Shown here: piece after piece, positions 20,417-27,116 of the stretch
How the letters are laid out: each line of letters starts with the position of its first letter
Position numbering within the stretch: position 1 is the first letter of the stretch
The notes under the pieces: model-generated
Databases searched by the model: none
Told to the model about the DNA's origin: nothing
The model's input: the letters and a program-made list of their open reading frames with translations, nothing else
Made by a program: the position numbers and the translations under genes
IMG/VR virus record: IMGVR_UViG_3300046005_001481
Coordinates: 1-38,578 of that record
DNA length: 38,578 nt
From: a virus
Reading direction: 5' to 3' (one strand)

Positions 20417-20734
20417 TTATTTTCCACAGGTTGATTCGTCAACGCAAATTTGACCCATACCTTGAATATAATTAAATCTTAAATCAATATGAGTACTTCT
20501 AAGATACGGTGTTTTCTTACCACACATAACACAAGTATCGTACTCGTCAGGACGATTTACAGACGTTACAAGACCGTCTTCACCTATGGTGAGTCCGAAG
20601 TGTTCATCATCGTATTGAGGTCCTTCTTGGTCCCTCCTGGCTTGCCAAAATTTATTTCTAACTAACTCACCCAACTCAGAATCATTTGGGGTACTAAGGA
20701 TTTCTTCTTCAGTTAATGTTACTTTAATAGTCAT
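20417..20734 (-). CDS. Small zinc-motif protein, 105 aa
   Basis: The N-terminal part has a helix (TEEEILSTPNDSELGELVRN) and an acidic loop. The C-terminal part has Cys68, Cys71, Cys97 and Cys103 (CVMCGKKTPY and GMGQICVDES), a four-Cys zinc site. The spacing and the GMGxIC motif match the C-terminal zinc site of the 18820-19560 protein, so the two are likely related modules. No catalytic residues are visible; nucleic-acid binding is the usual role of such sites. No clear promoter box was found. The start is the only good ATG, at 20734. Confidence 0.65.
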   Translation of the reverse strand: MTIKVTLTEEEILSTPNDSELGELVRNKFWQARRDQEGPQYDDEHFGLTIGEDGLVTSVNRPDEYDTCVMCGKKTPYLRSTHIDLRFNYIQGMGQICVDESTCGK

Positions 20735-20786
20735 GTTCTTAAATTTATATCATATATAATAACTAACCGAAATACGAAAATAAAGG

Positions 20787-20793
20787 TATTTAT
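20787..20793 (+). promoter_or_regulatory. TATTTAT motif upstream of the 20798 operon
   Basis: GGTATTTATTAAT precedes the ATG at 20798 with a 4-nt spacer. It heads a three-gene plus-strand operon. Confidence 0.5.
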
Positions 20794-20797
20794 TAAT

Positions 20798-21184
20798 ATG
20801 ATTAATGAAGAAATTTTATCGGAAAAACTTAAATATCTCATCTCCTCTGATTTAGCAACATATTTTAATGTTATGGAGTTCTATTTACATATTGATTATG
20901 TAAACAATAAAGAATCGATTGAAAGGTATGAGATTAACATTAAGTTTGATTATTTGGGTGCGATTGATATTGACGCCGATTTTTTTTGTAGGGATATTAA
21001 GAATATGGTAAATAAATTACGTGACTCCATCACTAAATACATACTATCGCCTAAAGGTAAAATAATTTCAGGCTCGGATAATAATTTCGCAGCAGATGCA
21101 GGTCTAATTATTGATATGAAATTTGTTGCAGACAGTGAACACATAGTTACCATGATATTTACAGTATCACCAGAACCTGAATAA
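20798..21184 (+). CDS. Tag-like unknown protein, 128 aa (MINEEILSEKLKYL)
   Basis: The N-terminus MINEEILSE-KLKYLI is a longer variant of the tag with L-S-E at residues 7-9. The body is alpha/beta (VMEFYLHIDYVNNKESIERY, INIKFDYLG) with a C-terminal beta pair (IIDMKFVADSEH, TMIFTVSPEPE), similar in layout to other tagged proteins. No known family. First gene of an operon with the CxxC-repeat protein (1-nt gap between stop and ATG) and the 160-aa protein, from a TATTTAT motif. Confidence 0.65.
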   Translation: MINEEILSEKLKYLISSDLATYFNVMEFYLHIDYVNNKESIERYEINIKFDYLGAIDIDADFFCRDIKNMVNKLRDSITKYILSPKGKIISGSDNNFAADAGLIIDMKFVADSEHIVTMIFTVSPEPE

Positions 21185-21185
21185 T

Positions 21186-22010
21186 ATGAATGAAAAAATA
21201 AAAAAATTAGCGGCAAATTTATCAGAATTAATACCTAAGTCAGACACACCTCAAGAAGTTTATGACTTTTTAATTCCTGTAATGCAAAAACAAAGCGACT
21301 ACTTCAACTATTTGGGTCCTGATAATATTGTCAAGTTAATAATATATATTTATTCGTATAATCAAGGTAAAGGGTTTAATCTTGGAGATAAAATGATTAA
21401 TTCATTAGGTTTCGCGAACTTGTTTACAACGGAAGGTAAAGAATTTAATACAACATGTTCATCTTGTGATGGTTCTGGGGAGGTTAGTTGTAGAGATTGT
21501 AGAGGAGGAGGCCACGTCAGTTGCGAGAAATGTGATGGTTCTGGGGTAATACCTTGTGAAGAATGTGATGGTGAAGGTTGTGAAGAATGTGATGGTGATT
21601 ACACGACTTGCCCCGAATGTGATGGTGATGGAGAGTTTAAGTGTACTAGTTGTGATGGAGATGGAAAAGAAGAATGCCATGATTGTTATGGTGAAGGAGA
21701 AGTAAGTTCCGATGAATTAGTATATGATTTTTCCTTAATCGCCACTTGGAACCAACAAATAAAAGATTCGTGTGAACTTAATATGAATACCGATAAACCT
21801 GCAATGTCTGAATACGATTTCGATAGACTACGGGACGAATATATTGTATTGTATTACACGTATGATTTACACGAAGAATTTAGAAGTGAGGTGGAGATTA
21901 ATGAGATTTATTGTACCTTCTATTCTGACGAACCAACCCTTAAATTAACCAAACCGATGAGGATATTCAACGATTCAGACGATATCGAACCTTATTTTTA
22001 TATGTTATAG
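21186..22010 (+). CDS. DnaJ-type zinc-finger protein with eight CxxC motifs and no J domain, 274 aa
   Basis: Residues 91-172 hold CxxC-x-G-x-G-like units with CxxC at 91, 102, 113, 124, 132, 142, 153 and 164. DnaJ has four such units binding two zinc ions, so this is a doubled or extended array able to bind about four. No HPD-containing J domain is present, so it cannot stimulate DnaK by the usual route. The N-terminal helices (1-85) and the C-terminal acidic alpha/beta part (173-274) are unfamiliar. The gene starts 1 nt after the preceding stop. Binding of unfolded proteins or thiol-disulfide chemistry is possible. Confidence 0.8.
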   Translation: MNEKIKKLAANLSELIPKSDTPQEVYDFLIPVMQKQSDYFNYLGPDNIVKLIIYIYSYNQGKGFNLGDKMINSLGFANLFTTEGKEFNTTCSSCDGSGEVSCRDCRGGGHVSCEKCDGSGVIPCEECDGEGCEECDGDYTTCPECDGDGEFKCTSCDGDGKEECHDCYGEGEVSSDELVYDFSLIATWNQQIKDSCELNMNTDKPAMSEYDFDRLRDEYIVLYYTYDLHEEFRSEVEINEIYCTFYSDEPTLKLTKPMRIFNDSDDIEPYFYML

Positions 22011-22011
22011 T

Positions 22012-22494
22012 ATGAGTGAGTTAAATAGATTTTTAAAGGTATTGAATAAGGTTGGATATCCGAATCCTGATACCGCAACCATCGCCAAAATGATTGGTTA
22101 TAATTTAGATAATTTCTTAACAGAATTAGTTGGTGAAATAGGTGAAGAACAATCTGACGATTTTGTGTCAAAAACAATAAAGAAACTTAGCAGTGAAAAA
22201 GGTGTTAGAATTAATATTAGTAATGACGAATACGTTTACTTTATATTCCACAATCCCCATATTGACTTGGAGAATGACATCACTTCAGTAATTGCCAGAT
22301 GGAGTTGGGGTGACTCAAATGTTCTTCATCAAGACGATGAGGGTAATGAAGTTTATAGAACAATAGATGAAATATATGAAGATATTGGTATGGGTGAGTG
22401 GGGTGAGTTTGAAAATATGCTTGAGGAATTTAAAGAAGACTGTAATAAGTATATTTACGATAATTGCGGATTCTTTATATGGTGGGAACAATAA
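22012..22494 (+). CDS. Unknown acidic protein, 160 aa
   Basis: The protein starts MSELNRFLKVLNKVGYPNPD, with two helices, then KGVRINISNDEYVYFIFHNP (strand pair) and a long acidic helical part ending CGFFIWWEQ. It is the third gene of the operon starting at 20798, with a 1-nt gap from the CxxC-repeat gene, so probably made together with it. No family is recognised. The hairpin at 22493-22516 follows its stop and could end the transcript, though its T-tract is on the other strand. Confidence 0.7.
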   Translation: MSELNRFLKVLNKVGYPNPDTATIAKMIGYNLDNFLTELVGEIGEEQSDDFVSKTIKKLSSEKGVRINISNDEYVYFIFHNPHIDLENDITSVIARWSWGDSNVLHQDDEGNEVYRTIDEIYEDIGMGEWGEFENMLEEFKEDCNKYIYDNCGFFIWWEQ

Positions 22495-22516
22495 AAAAGA
22501 GAGACCGAAGTCTCTC
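22493..22516 (-). terminator. Terminator GAGAGAC-TTCG-GTCTCTC-T6
   Basis: On the minus strand a 7-bp stem is capped by a UUCG tetraloop and followed by six T. It ends the two-gene minus-strand unit at 22559-23136. On the plus strand the hairpin is followed only by CTTTAG. Confidence 0.85.
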
Positions 22517-22558
22517 CTTTAGGGCCGTACTGGTTTGTACAGGTTCCACCACCAAGTT

Positions 22559-22858
22559 TTATCTAACTTGGAAATCATTACTTCTCAATACCTTATTAAT
22601 TAAGACTTCCAAATCTTCCTTTGACATATAAGCAATTACATCATCTAATATATCAGGGTAAAAGAATTTTGTGATAAACTCATTATTTTCTTTATCAAAA
22701 ATTGCCACCTCAAAATTATTAATAAAATCACCGTATAACCCGCTAGTACCTCCAACAATAGAAAATTCTACGTTATTGTTTCCAATTCGTGTAACCCTAC
22801 CATTTCTAAGTGAAGGGTGTTCTTTAGAAAATTCTATAATATTTTGAATGGTTATCAT
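22559..22858 (-). CDS. Unknown protein, 99 aa
   Basis: The protein MITIQNIIEFSKEHPSLRNG continues through a beta-rich middle (TRIGNNNVEFSIVGGTSGLY, FEVAIFDKENNEFITKF) to a C-terminal helix (DDVIAYMSKEDLEVLINKVL). Helix-sheet-helix layout, no recognised family. It overlaps the upstream gene by ATGA, so the two are translationally coupled under the 23158 promoter. The 40 nt between its stop and the terminator can fold into a small GTAC-based hairpin of unknown meaning. Confidence 0.7.
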   Translation of the reverse strand: MITIQNIIEFSKEHPSLRNGRVTRIGNNNVEFSIVGGTSGLYGDFINNFEVAIFDKENNEFITKFFYPDILDDVIAYMSKEDLEVLINKVLRSNDFQVR

Positions 22859-23136
22859 TTTGTTTCTAACGCCTCCATTTTAGATTTATTAATAAGGTGT
22901 TCAGCTAATGTATATGTATTAACATTAGTAGTAATCATTGAACTAACCAAATGTTTGTGTGGTACGTGGATAAAGAAATCAGTACCGTTGAAAAACGTTA
23001 AGTCGTTCTTGAGTTCAATACAACCCTGAACCATCTTCAAAAACAATTTGAATTGAGTTGAGTTGACGAAGTTTTCGCTTAACAATACTCCGAAGGTCTC
23101 GTGTTGAATCTTGATGTTGTGCTGAGGTATGTTCAT
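22855..23136 (-). CDS. Unknown protein, 93 aa
   Basis: The protein starts MNIPQHNIKIQHETFGVLLS and has alternating strands and helices, with a His-rich stretch (FIHVPHKHLVSSMI) near the middle. No family is recognised. It is the first gene of a two-gene unit with a TTG-N20-TATCTTTG promoter and a leader of about 20 nt. Codon use is mixed, like that of the other early-type genes. Confidence 0.7.
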   Translation of the reverse strand: MNIPQHNIKIQHETFGVLLSENFVNSTQFKLFLKMVQGCIELKNDLTFFNGTDFFIHVPHKHLVSSMITTNVNTYTLAEHLINKSKMEALETK

Positions 23137-23157
23137 ATCTTTATCGTTTTGTGATTA

Positions 23158-23188
23158 CAAAGATAGTAAATTCAAATTATATATACAA
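23158..23188 (-). promoter_or_regulatory. Host-type promoter TTG-N20-TATCTTTG
   Basis: TTG (23186-23188) and TATCTTTG (23158-23165) on the minus strand. It directly abuts the terminator of the large RNA unit, so transcription restarts right after it ends. Confidence 0.65.
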
Positions 23189-23224
23189 ATAAAAAAACCC
23201 TAACTGTAAAAACAATTAGGGTTT
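23188..23224 (-). terminator. Terminator of the large non-coding RNA
   Basis: AAACCCTAA (23216-23224, complement) pairs with TTAGGGTTT (23195-23203, complement) over 9 bp, followed by a T-tract on the minus strand. No plus-strand T-tract exists, so it ends a minus-strand transcript. The only minus-strand unit upstream is the RNA island. Confidence 0.8.
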
Positions 23225-24285
23225 AGTGGCATTCAGGTTGAGAATACACCTTTCAATGAGAGACTTTACAGGAGATTATTTGTGTTCCTCCGATTTCCAC
23301 TTCCTTTTGAGAAGTACCTCTCAGTCACGGTCAATTAGATTAACCAATCCTTAAGTCGTAATATACTCTATTCTTACTTATCACTCTTCGAGGTTGCCAC
23401 CCCAATTAATCCTTGCGGGACTAGAGAACTTTCAAAACAATCGTATCGGGCTTGGGACCCTTTACGGCCATGAACAACTCATGACTAAGTAGTGACCTGT
23501 CTATCACGACTGACGAACACTTTTCCTTTTAGATTTTTAGTTTTCACATGAAAGTAAAAGTTTGATTTGTGGATGATAGATGTAGCGGTCCGTCAAACCA
23601 GCTGTCCCATCTTTTGAACGAGACAATACTGAACTACACCTTGAAGTCTCCCGACCTCCATATTTTAAGTCTACTTCATAACTCCTACCTTGGTAGGTCA
23701 AGAGTAAGGAGAACAACAGCACCACCTGTACGAACTCTTACCTTTCGGTTTTAAGTCTACTTTTATATTGAACTCCGCAATAGTATGGTCGGATAACCAT
23801 ATGTCTCACAACAGTTCTACGAGTTATTCTTATTGGAGTTCCCCCCTCAACCAAACGACCCACATCGCTTGGTTACCAAACCACTTTCTCTACAGTGTTA
23901 CCCTCGATACTAAAGGTTTGATAATATCCCGCTTGTCTACTCGAGCTCCCTTTCGGAAACCGCAACCCACTTCAATCAAGATGAGTCACTTTATACTGCT
24001 TTCACAGTTTATTTCATGGACTATAGACCGCCCAATTTCTTTCTATAAGTATGACGTTTGCTCGTATTCCCCGAAGGTTCAACTCACGGTTCTCTTATAG
24101 AAAAAATATTTTAATTCAAAGAACGCTTTCACTAAAGGGGGTTGATGTTACGATTGTTATCCCCGACAATCATGTTCACCTTTTAATTTCAAACCGTTGT
24201 GAACAAACACAGTTTTGAAATAAGAACTTGGAATTTCACAACCTTAACTTATCCGAAGATTAATCAGGTCAACCCTTCTCATTTG
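23225..24285 (-). ncRNA. Large structured non-coding RNA candidate (GOLLD/ROOL-like context)
   Basis: About 1.06 kb with no convincing ORF on either strand and more G+C than the flanking genes. It runs from a TTG-N20-TACCTTTG promoter (24291-24321) to an intrinsic terminator (23188-23224), both minus-strand. Helices visible on the minus strand include a 10-bp stem (23849-23858 with 23865-23874), which needs a G.U pair and would be A.C on the plus strand. Others are GAACTCC/GGAGTTC (23835-23841 with 23770-23776) closing a domain around TATGGT/ACCATA (23784-23801), GGTGTAG/CTACATC with a G.U (23634-23640 with 23579-23585), and GATTGT/ACAATC. GAAA tetraloops cap ACC/GGT near 23741 and TCC/GGGA near 23953, and a UUCG loop lies near 24257. 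The 12-mer GTAGACTTAAAA occurs twice. Family unassigned. Confidence 0.6.
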
Positions 24286-24290
24286 TTTCA

Positions 24291-24321
24291 CAAAGGTAGA
24301 TGAAAGTTTTGATACTATCAA
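24291..24321 (-). promoter_or_regulatory. Tandem host-type promoter 1 (TTG-N20-TACCTTTG)
   Basis: TTG (24319-24321) and TACCTTTG (24291-24298) on the minus strand. The box is followed by TGAAACAAAT, as at 24730. It is the promoter closest to the large RNA. Confidence 0.7.
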
Positions 24322-24427
24322 ATTTTTGTGAAGTTTTTTTTTAACAATCTTACTCTATTTTATACCGATAGTGAGATTTGTTTTCGGTGATTGTTAAAAA
24401 ACCTCTCGGTGTTACCCGTTTGGTTTA

Positions 24428-24458
24428 CAAAGATACAACTAATATTTTAATTAGTCAA
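24428..24458 (-). promoter_or_regulatory. Tandem host-type promoter 2 (TTG-N20-TATCTTTG)
   Basis: TTG (24456-24458) and TATCTTTG (24428-24435) on the minus strand, spacing 20 nt. It lies between the tRNA and promoter 1, so it adds to transcription of the large RNA. Confidence 0.7.
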
Positions 24459-24573
24459 ATCTTTTTTTTTAAATCCATCACTATGGGTTTGGGTTGTACC
24501 CTTTTCAGTCTGCTTTCACACCCATCACCCCTAAAGAGCTGTCAGTATCAGACACCATTTTGGTGGATTTTAG
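24459..24573 (-). other. Structured spacer between tRNA and large RNA
   Basis: No gene. On the minus strand CACCA-AAA-TGGTG (24553-24565) and TGTC-TGATACT-GACA (about 24538-24552) form small hairpins, followed by a G-rich stretch. It may be the tRNA trailer or a further small RNA. No T-RNA-type T-arm was found in it. Confidence 0.35.
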
Positions 24574-24645
24574 TTGCGAGGGACAGAATTGAACTGCCGT
24601 GGACCTGGCTTATGAGACCGGTGGGTAACCAACAACCTCCTCGCG
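24574..24645 (-). tRNA. tRNA with CAT anticodon and C1xA72, initiator type (fMet)
   Basis: Reading the minus strand: acceptor CGCGAGG (24645-24639) pairs with CCTCGCA except for C1 x A72, the hallmark of bacterial initiator tRNA. The D-arm is short (GGT/ACC with TGTTGGTT loop). The anticodon loop is CTCATAA with anticodon CAT. The T-arm is GGCAG-TTCAATT-CTGTC, with the conserved G-T-T-C-A-A. The discriminator is A and no CCA is encoded. The anticodon stem (CCGGT with GCCAG) has one C.A mismatch and only two of the three G-C pairs typical of initiators. An elongator Met or lysidine Ile tRNA is the alternative, but C1 x A72 argues against both. Confidence 0.8.
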
Positions 24646-24673
24646 ATATATTTTAATGTTAAAGAACTTAGTT

Positions 24674-24719
24674 AAAAAACCCCATAAGGTTTGAATTCTC
24701 TCGAAAACTTTCTTATGGG
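24674..24719 (-). terminator. Hairpin with T-tract between promoter 3 and the tRNA
   Basis: CCCATAAG (24719-24712, complement) pairs with CTTATGGG (24688-24681, complement), followed by TTTTTT on the minus strand. It begins only about 5 nt after the expected start of transcription from promoter 3. It could be an attenuator for the tRNA, or the whole of a tiny RNA of about 50 nt. Confidence 0.55.
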
Positions 24720-24729
24720 ATTTGTTTCA

Positions 24730-24760
24730 CAAAGATAGGAAAAAATTCTCATTCTATCAA
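24730..24760 (-). promoter_or_regulatory. Tandem host-type promoter 3 (TTG-N20-TATCTTTG)
   Basis: TTG (24758-24760) and TATCTTTG (24730-24737) on the minus strand, spacing 20 nt, followed by TGAAACAAAT. It is the promoter for the initiator tRNA. A further TATATTTG box without a good -33 element lies at 24891-24898. Confidence 0.7.
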
Positions 24761-24934
24761 ATCTTTTTTATTGTGAATTTTGGAGGTGTTTGTCCTTTCG
24801 GACATGAACATATAAATATATCCAATGTTTTCAAAGTATAATAAAAATTACACTTTTGTCAAGTTTTCACCCCTTTTTTGTTTTGTGAATACAAATATAC
24901 GATAAAAATTCAAATACTATTATGTTTTCTAAAG
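24761..24934. other. Intergenic stretch upstream of the RNA island
   Basis: No gene. It contains a minus-strand GAAA-capped hairpin TGTCC-GAAA-GGACA (24791-24804) and a TATATTTG box at about 24891-24898 reading towards the tRNA. It also holds a possible sigma70-like pair TTGACA/TATACT on the minus strand near 24838-24862. A minor RNA could be made here, but nothing firm is seen. Confidence 0.3.
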
Positions 24935-24941
24935 TATTTAT
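24935..24941 (+). promoter_or_regulatory. TATTTAT motif upstream of the DUF192 gene
   Basis: AGTATTTATTAATT precedes the ATG at 24947, which decided this start over one at 24878. Confidence 0.5.
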
Positions 24942-24946
24942 TAATT

Positions 24947-25300
24947 ATGAAGGTAAAAATTAATGACAATACTTTTAATGTTAAAACATTAGTTGATAGG
25001 GAGTCTCAATCAATTGGGATGATGGGTAAAACCTTTGACAACGACTTTAATGGTTTGTTGTTTTTAATGGGTGGAGATAAACAATGTTTTTGGATGAAAA
25101 ATTGTCTAATACCGTTAGACATAATTATTATAAAGAACAACGTGATTGTTAATATACATCACAATTGTCCTCCGTGTAATGACGAATTTGATTGTCCTTC
25201 TTATTGTGGGAACGGTAATATTGTGTTAGAGATTGAGGGTGGTTCTTGTGAAATCCTTAATATTGAAGCTGGCGATAGTATTACTTATGACCTATCTTAA
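24947..25300 (+). CDS. DUF192 family protein, 117 aa
   Basis: The family signature is present as FWMKNCLIPLDIIII (48-62), preceded by GMMGKTFDNDFNGLLFL (24-40), equivalent to the R-G-L-M-x-R and G-M-L-F-x-F parts of DUF192. The fold is a small beta-barrel; its biochemical role is not established. Unusually, a Cys-rich insertion (HHNCPPCNDEFDCPSYCGNG, 71-90) replaces the usual loop and could bind a metal. The usual N-terminal signal peptide of cellular DUF192 proteins is missing, so it stays in the cytoplasm or virion. It converges on the DHH gene with a 4-nt overlap. Confidence 0.8.
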   Translation: MKVKINDNTFNVKTLVDRESQSIGMMGKTFDNDFNGLLFLMGGDKQCFWMKNCLIPLDIIIIKNNVIVNIHHNCPPCNDEFDCPSYCGNGNIVLEIEGGSCEILNIEAGDSITYDLS

Positions 25301-26709
25301 TCTTCTGTTGAATTTTTAGACTCCGCAATTTTTTCCTTTAATACTTTTTGAAATTGGTTTGCAATCATCTTGGTAAACTTAACTGATGGCGAATCATCTC
25401 TCTCAGAATCATATCTAATACCTCCTTGTGGTGGTCTTTTACCTCTACCTAAATAATTAAGTCCTGAAATATTGGTAATACATTTATGCCCACCTGAGTT
25501 AGATTGAATAAGGTCCCAAGCATTGATTCCAATTTTATCCATCAATGAAATTTCTTCTTCAGACAAATCACTGAATGGTTTTTCCATCATTTCTTCAATC
25601 TTATTTAACATCTCTTCTCCTCCGTCCATGAACATGAATTTACCACCGTAAAGAGCGTCAAAATCTTTAAAAGTGAACCCAACACTTTCAGGTCCTGCGC
25701 TCGTTTCGCTAACCCACTTCATAGTCGATAACGGTATCTTTTTCTCCTTTAGTTGGTCTTCCCATTTGGCAAGTACTTCTTGAGCAATTTCCCCAAGATT
25801 AACACCTTTAAGTTCTCTTTCTTTCTTAAATGGATTACAAGAAGCTTGAACAAGTCCCATCGGCCACGCCATGATGAGAAAGTCTGCCTCAGGATTATTT
25901 CTAAATGGTGTATATCGGTCGTAAGACCCAGGTTTAAACATACTCCCCCCACCGTACTGAAAAATAATGTTATCAGATACAGTTGGGTAGCCCTTCATTT
26001 TGTCCGCATAATCTTGTGCATTTTTTTGTAAGTCTTCAGGTTTTGCTGCGTTTGTTCTTGTCATCCAATCTTTAATGTTATTTAATATCGACATTAAAGA
26101 TGGTTCAGAATCCATAACCAAAGACTCTAAGAATCCTGGTTTGTTTTTAAACGCTAAAAGTAATTTGTTAATTACTAATCCTAATAACATTTTATTTCTT
26201 TGGAGTGAAGAATCTTTATCTATCCTGTAAACATAATTAACCACTTCCTGTGGTGTTACATTAAACTTTGCATAATCCGCAGAATCTACAGTATTAATTA
26301 ATAATATATCGGCCGAAGGAAATAAATCGGTTGGAGATACAACTTGTGAGATTGTTTCGACATTTGAACGAGCCCCTCTAAACTGTTTTGAGGTTCCCTT
26401 TTCAACACCAACTTGCTTATCGTGGTGGTCAGTATGAATTACAAACATCGGTTTACCGTGAGCAAAATCAACAAGAACTGGCATTACATCTCCTTGAGCG
26501 TCATTTTTTTTAACAGAGAATTCTTTATCACCGTATTGAATAATGTGAGTGCCTATGACATTAATACCATTATCTTCAAGGTATTTTTTCATCGCAATTG
26601 CGGTTGTTACACCATCCAAATCTTGATGAAAATAAATCTCAGCTTTTTGATACCTTTTTTTTAGAGCATTAATGTTTCTAAGCCCTGTTTCCGATATTAT
26701 TCTTTTCAT
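25297..26709 (-). CDS. Tagged DHH-family phosphoesterase-like protein, 470 aa
   Basis: The N-terminus MKRIISE-TGLRNI carries the tag (I-S-E). After it comes HQDLDGVTTAIAM (28-40), equal to motif I D-x-D-G-x-x-[SA] of DHH enzymes, a strand LVDFAHGK (79-86), and HTDHHD (92-97), the DHH motif. Near the C-terminus SGGHKC (405-410) matches the G-G-[GH] substrate-binding loop of DHHA1. DHH enzymes use two metal ions to cut phosphodiesters (RecJ, NrnA) or cyclic dinucleotides. The length is larger than NrnA (about 320) because of a helical insertion. It is last in an operon from the TATTTAT at 27329. Start is the ATG at 26709, not the TTG before it. Confidence 0.8.
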   Translation of the reverse strand: MKRIISETGLRNINALKKRYQKAEIYFHQDLDGVTTAIAMKKYLEDNGINVIGTHIIQYGDKEFSVKKNDAQGDVMPVLVDFAHGKPMFVIHTDHHDKQVGVEKGTSKQFRGARSNVETISQVVSPTDLFPSADILLINTVDSADYAKFNVTPQEVVNYVYRIDKDSSLQRNKMLLGLVINKLLLAFKNKPGFLESLVMDSEPSLMSILNNIKDWMTRTNAAKPEDLQKNAQDYADKMKGYPTVSDNIIFQYGGGSMFKPGSYDRYTPFRNNPEADFLIMAWPMGLVQASCNPFKKERELKGVNLGEIAQEVLAKWEDQLKEKKIPLSTMKWVSETSAGPESVGFTFKDFDALYGGKFMFMDGGEEMLNKIEEMMEKPFSDLSEEEISLMDKIGINAWDLIQSNSGGHKCITNISGLNYLGRGKRPPQGGIRYDSERDDSPSVKFTKMIANQFQKVLKEKIAESKNSTED

Positions 26710-26734
26710 CAATTAACTAAGTTTTTTACCATTA

Positions 26735-27106
26735 TTATGATTTTAACGTAAGTAAGTATTTTAATTTGTTAACCGAAGCCAACATTTCATCTCTTAGATT
26801 TAATAAATCAGTATCATATTTAGTATCTAACTGTTCAGTCATTGACACTAAAAATTCAGTAATTCCATCTATAAAGTTTTGAACACTTAATGATTTTAAA
26901 TCTTGAAACATTATTGAAAATTCCGACTCAAATTCTGGTCTACCATATTTACCCATCATTGATTCTACAAAACTATCAATAAGGTCTCCTAAAGTGTCGT
27001 ATATTTCACCATAAGCTCTATGTTTAGCATCGCCCATTGTTTGCCAATGCATAAATTTAAACTGAGTTTGTATTTGTATTAGTTTTAAAATTAATTCTTC
27101 TTTCAT
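26735..27106 (-). CDS. Dps/ferritin-like protein (DUF5856 type), 123 aa
   Basis: A four-helix protein. Helix 1 has QTQFKFMHWQTMGDAKHRAY (14-32), with His20 and His29, and continues GEIYDTLGDLIDSFVESMMG, with Asp and Glu at heptad positions. This matches Dps-like H-W-x-T...H...Y...D...D-x-[FL]-x-E, where the dinuclear iron centre forms. It is the small phage-type relative DUF5856. Iron storage or DNA protection is the known role of the wider family; whether this one binds iron is not shown. It lies between a tagged peptide and the DHH gene in one operon. Confidence 0.75.
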   Translation of the reverse strand: MKEELILKLIQIQTQFKFMHWQTMGDAKHRAYGEIYDTLGDLIDSFVESMMGKYGRPEFESEFSIMFQDLKSLSVQNFIDGITEFLVSMTEQLDTKYDTDLLNLRDEMLASVNKLKYLLTLKS

Positions 27107-27116
27107 AGTTATTTTT

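Noticed and set aside
23768-24100. 110-aa plus-strand ORF inside the RNA island
   Set aside because: It has no promoter or start context, its composition is Ser/Thr/Pro-like noise, and the same stretch shows helices with G.U pairs and GNRA loops on the other strand.
24061-24105. Second tRNA, based on GTTCAACTC
   Set aside because: The T-loop matches but the T-stem and acceptor do not pair.
23221-24120. Fragment of 16S or 23S rRNA
   Set aside because: None of the universal rRNA core sequences I could recall were found in either orientation, although short stretches looked rRNA-like.
24400-24425. Hairpin AACC-CGG...CCG-GGTT as a second terminator
   Set aside because: Its 5' arm lies between the -7 box and the expected transcript start of promoter 2, so it would not be in the RNA.
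24378-24656. 92-aa plus-strand ORF over the tRNA
   Set aside because: It runs antisense through a convincing tRNA and three promoters, and its sequence has no family likeness.
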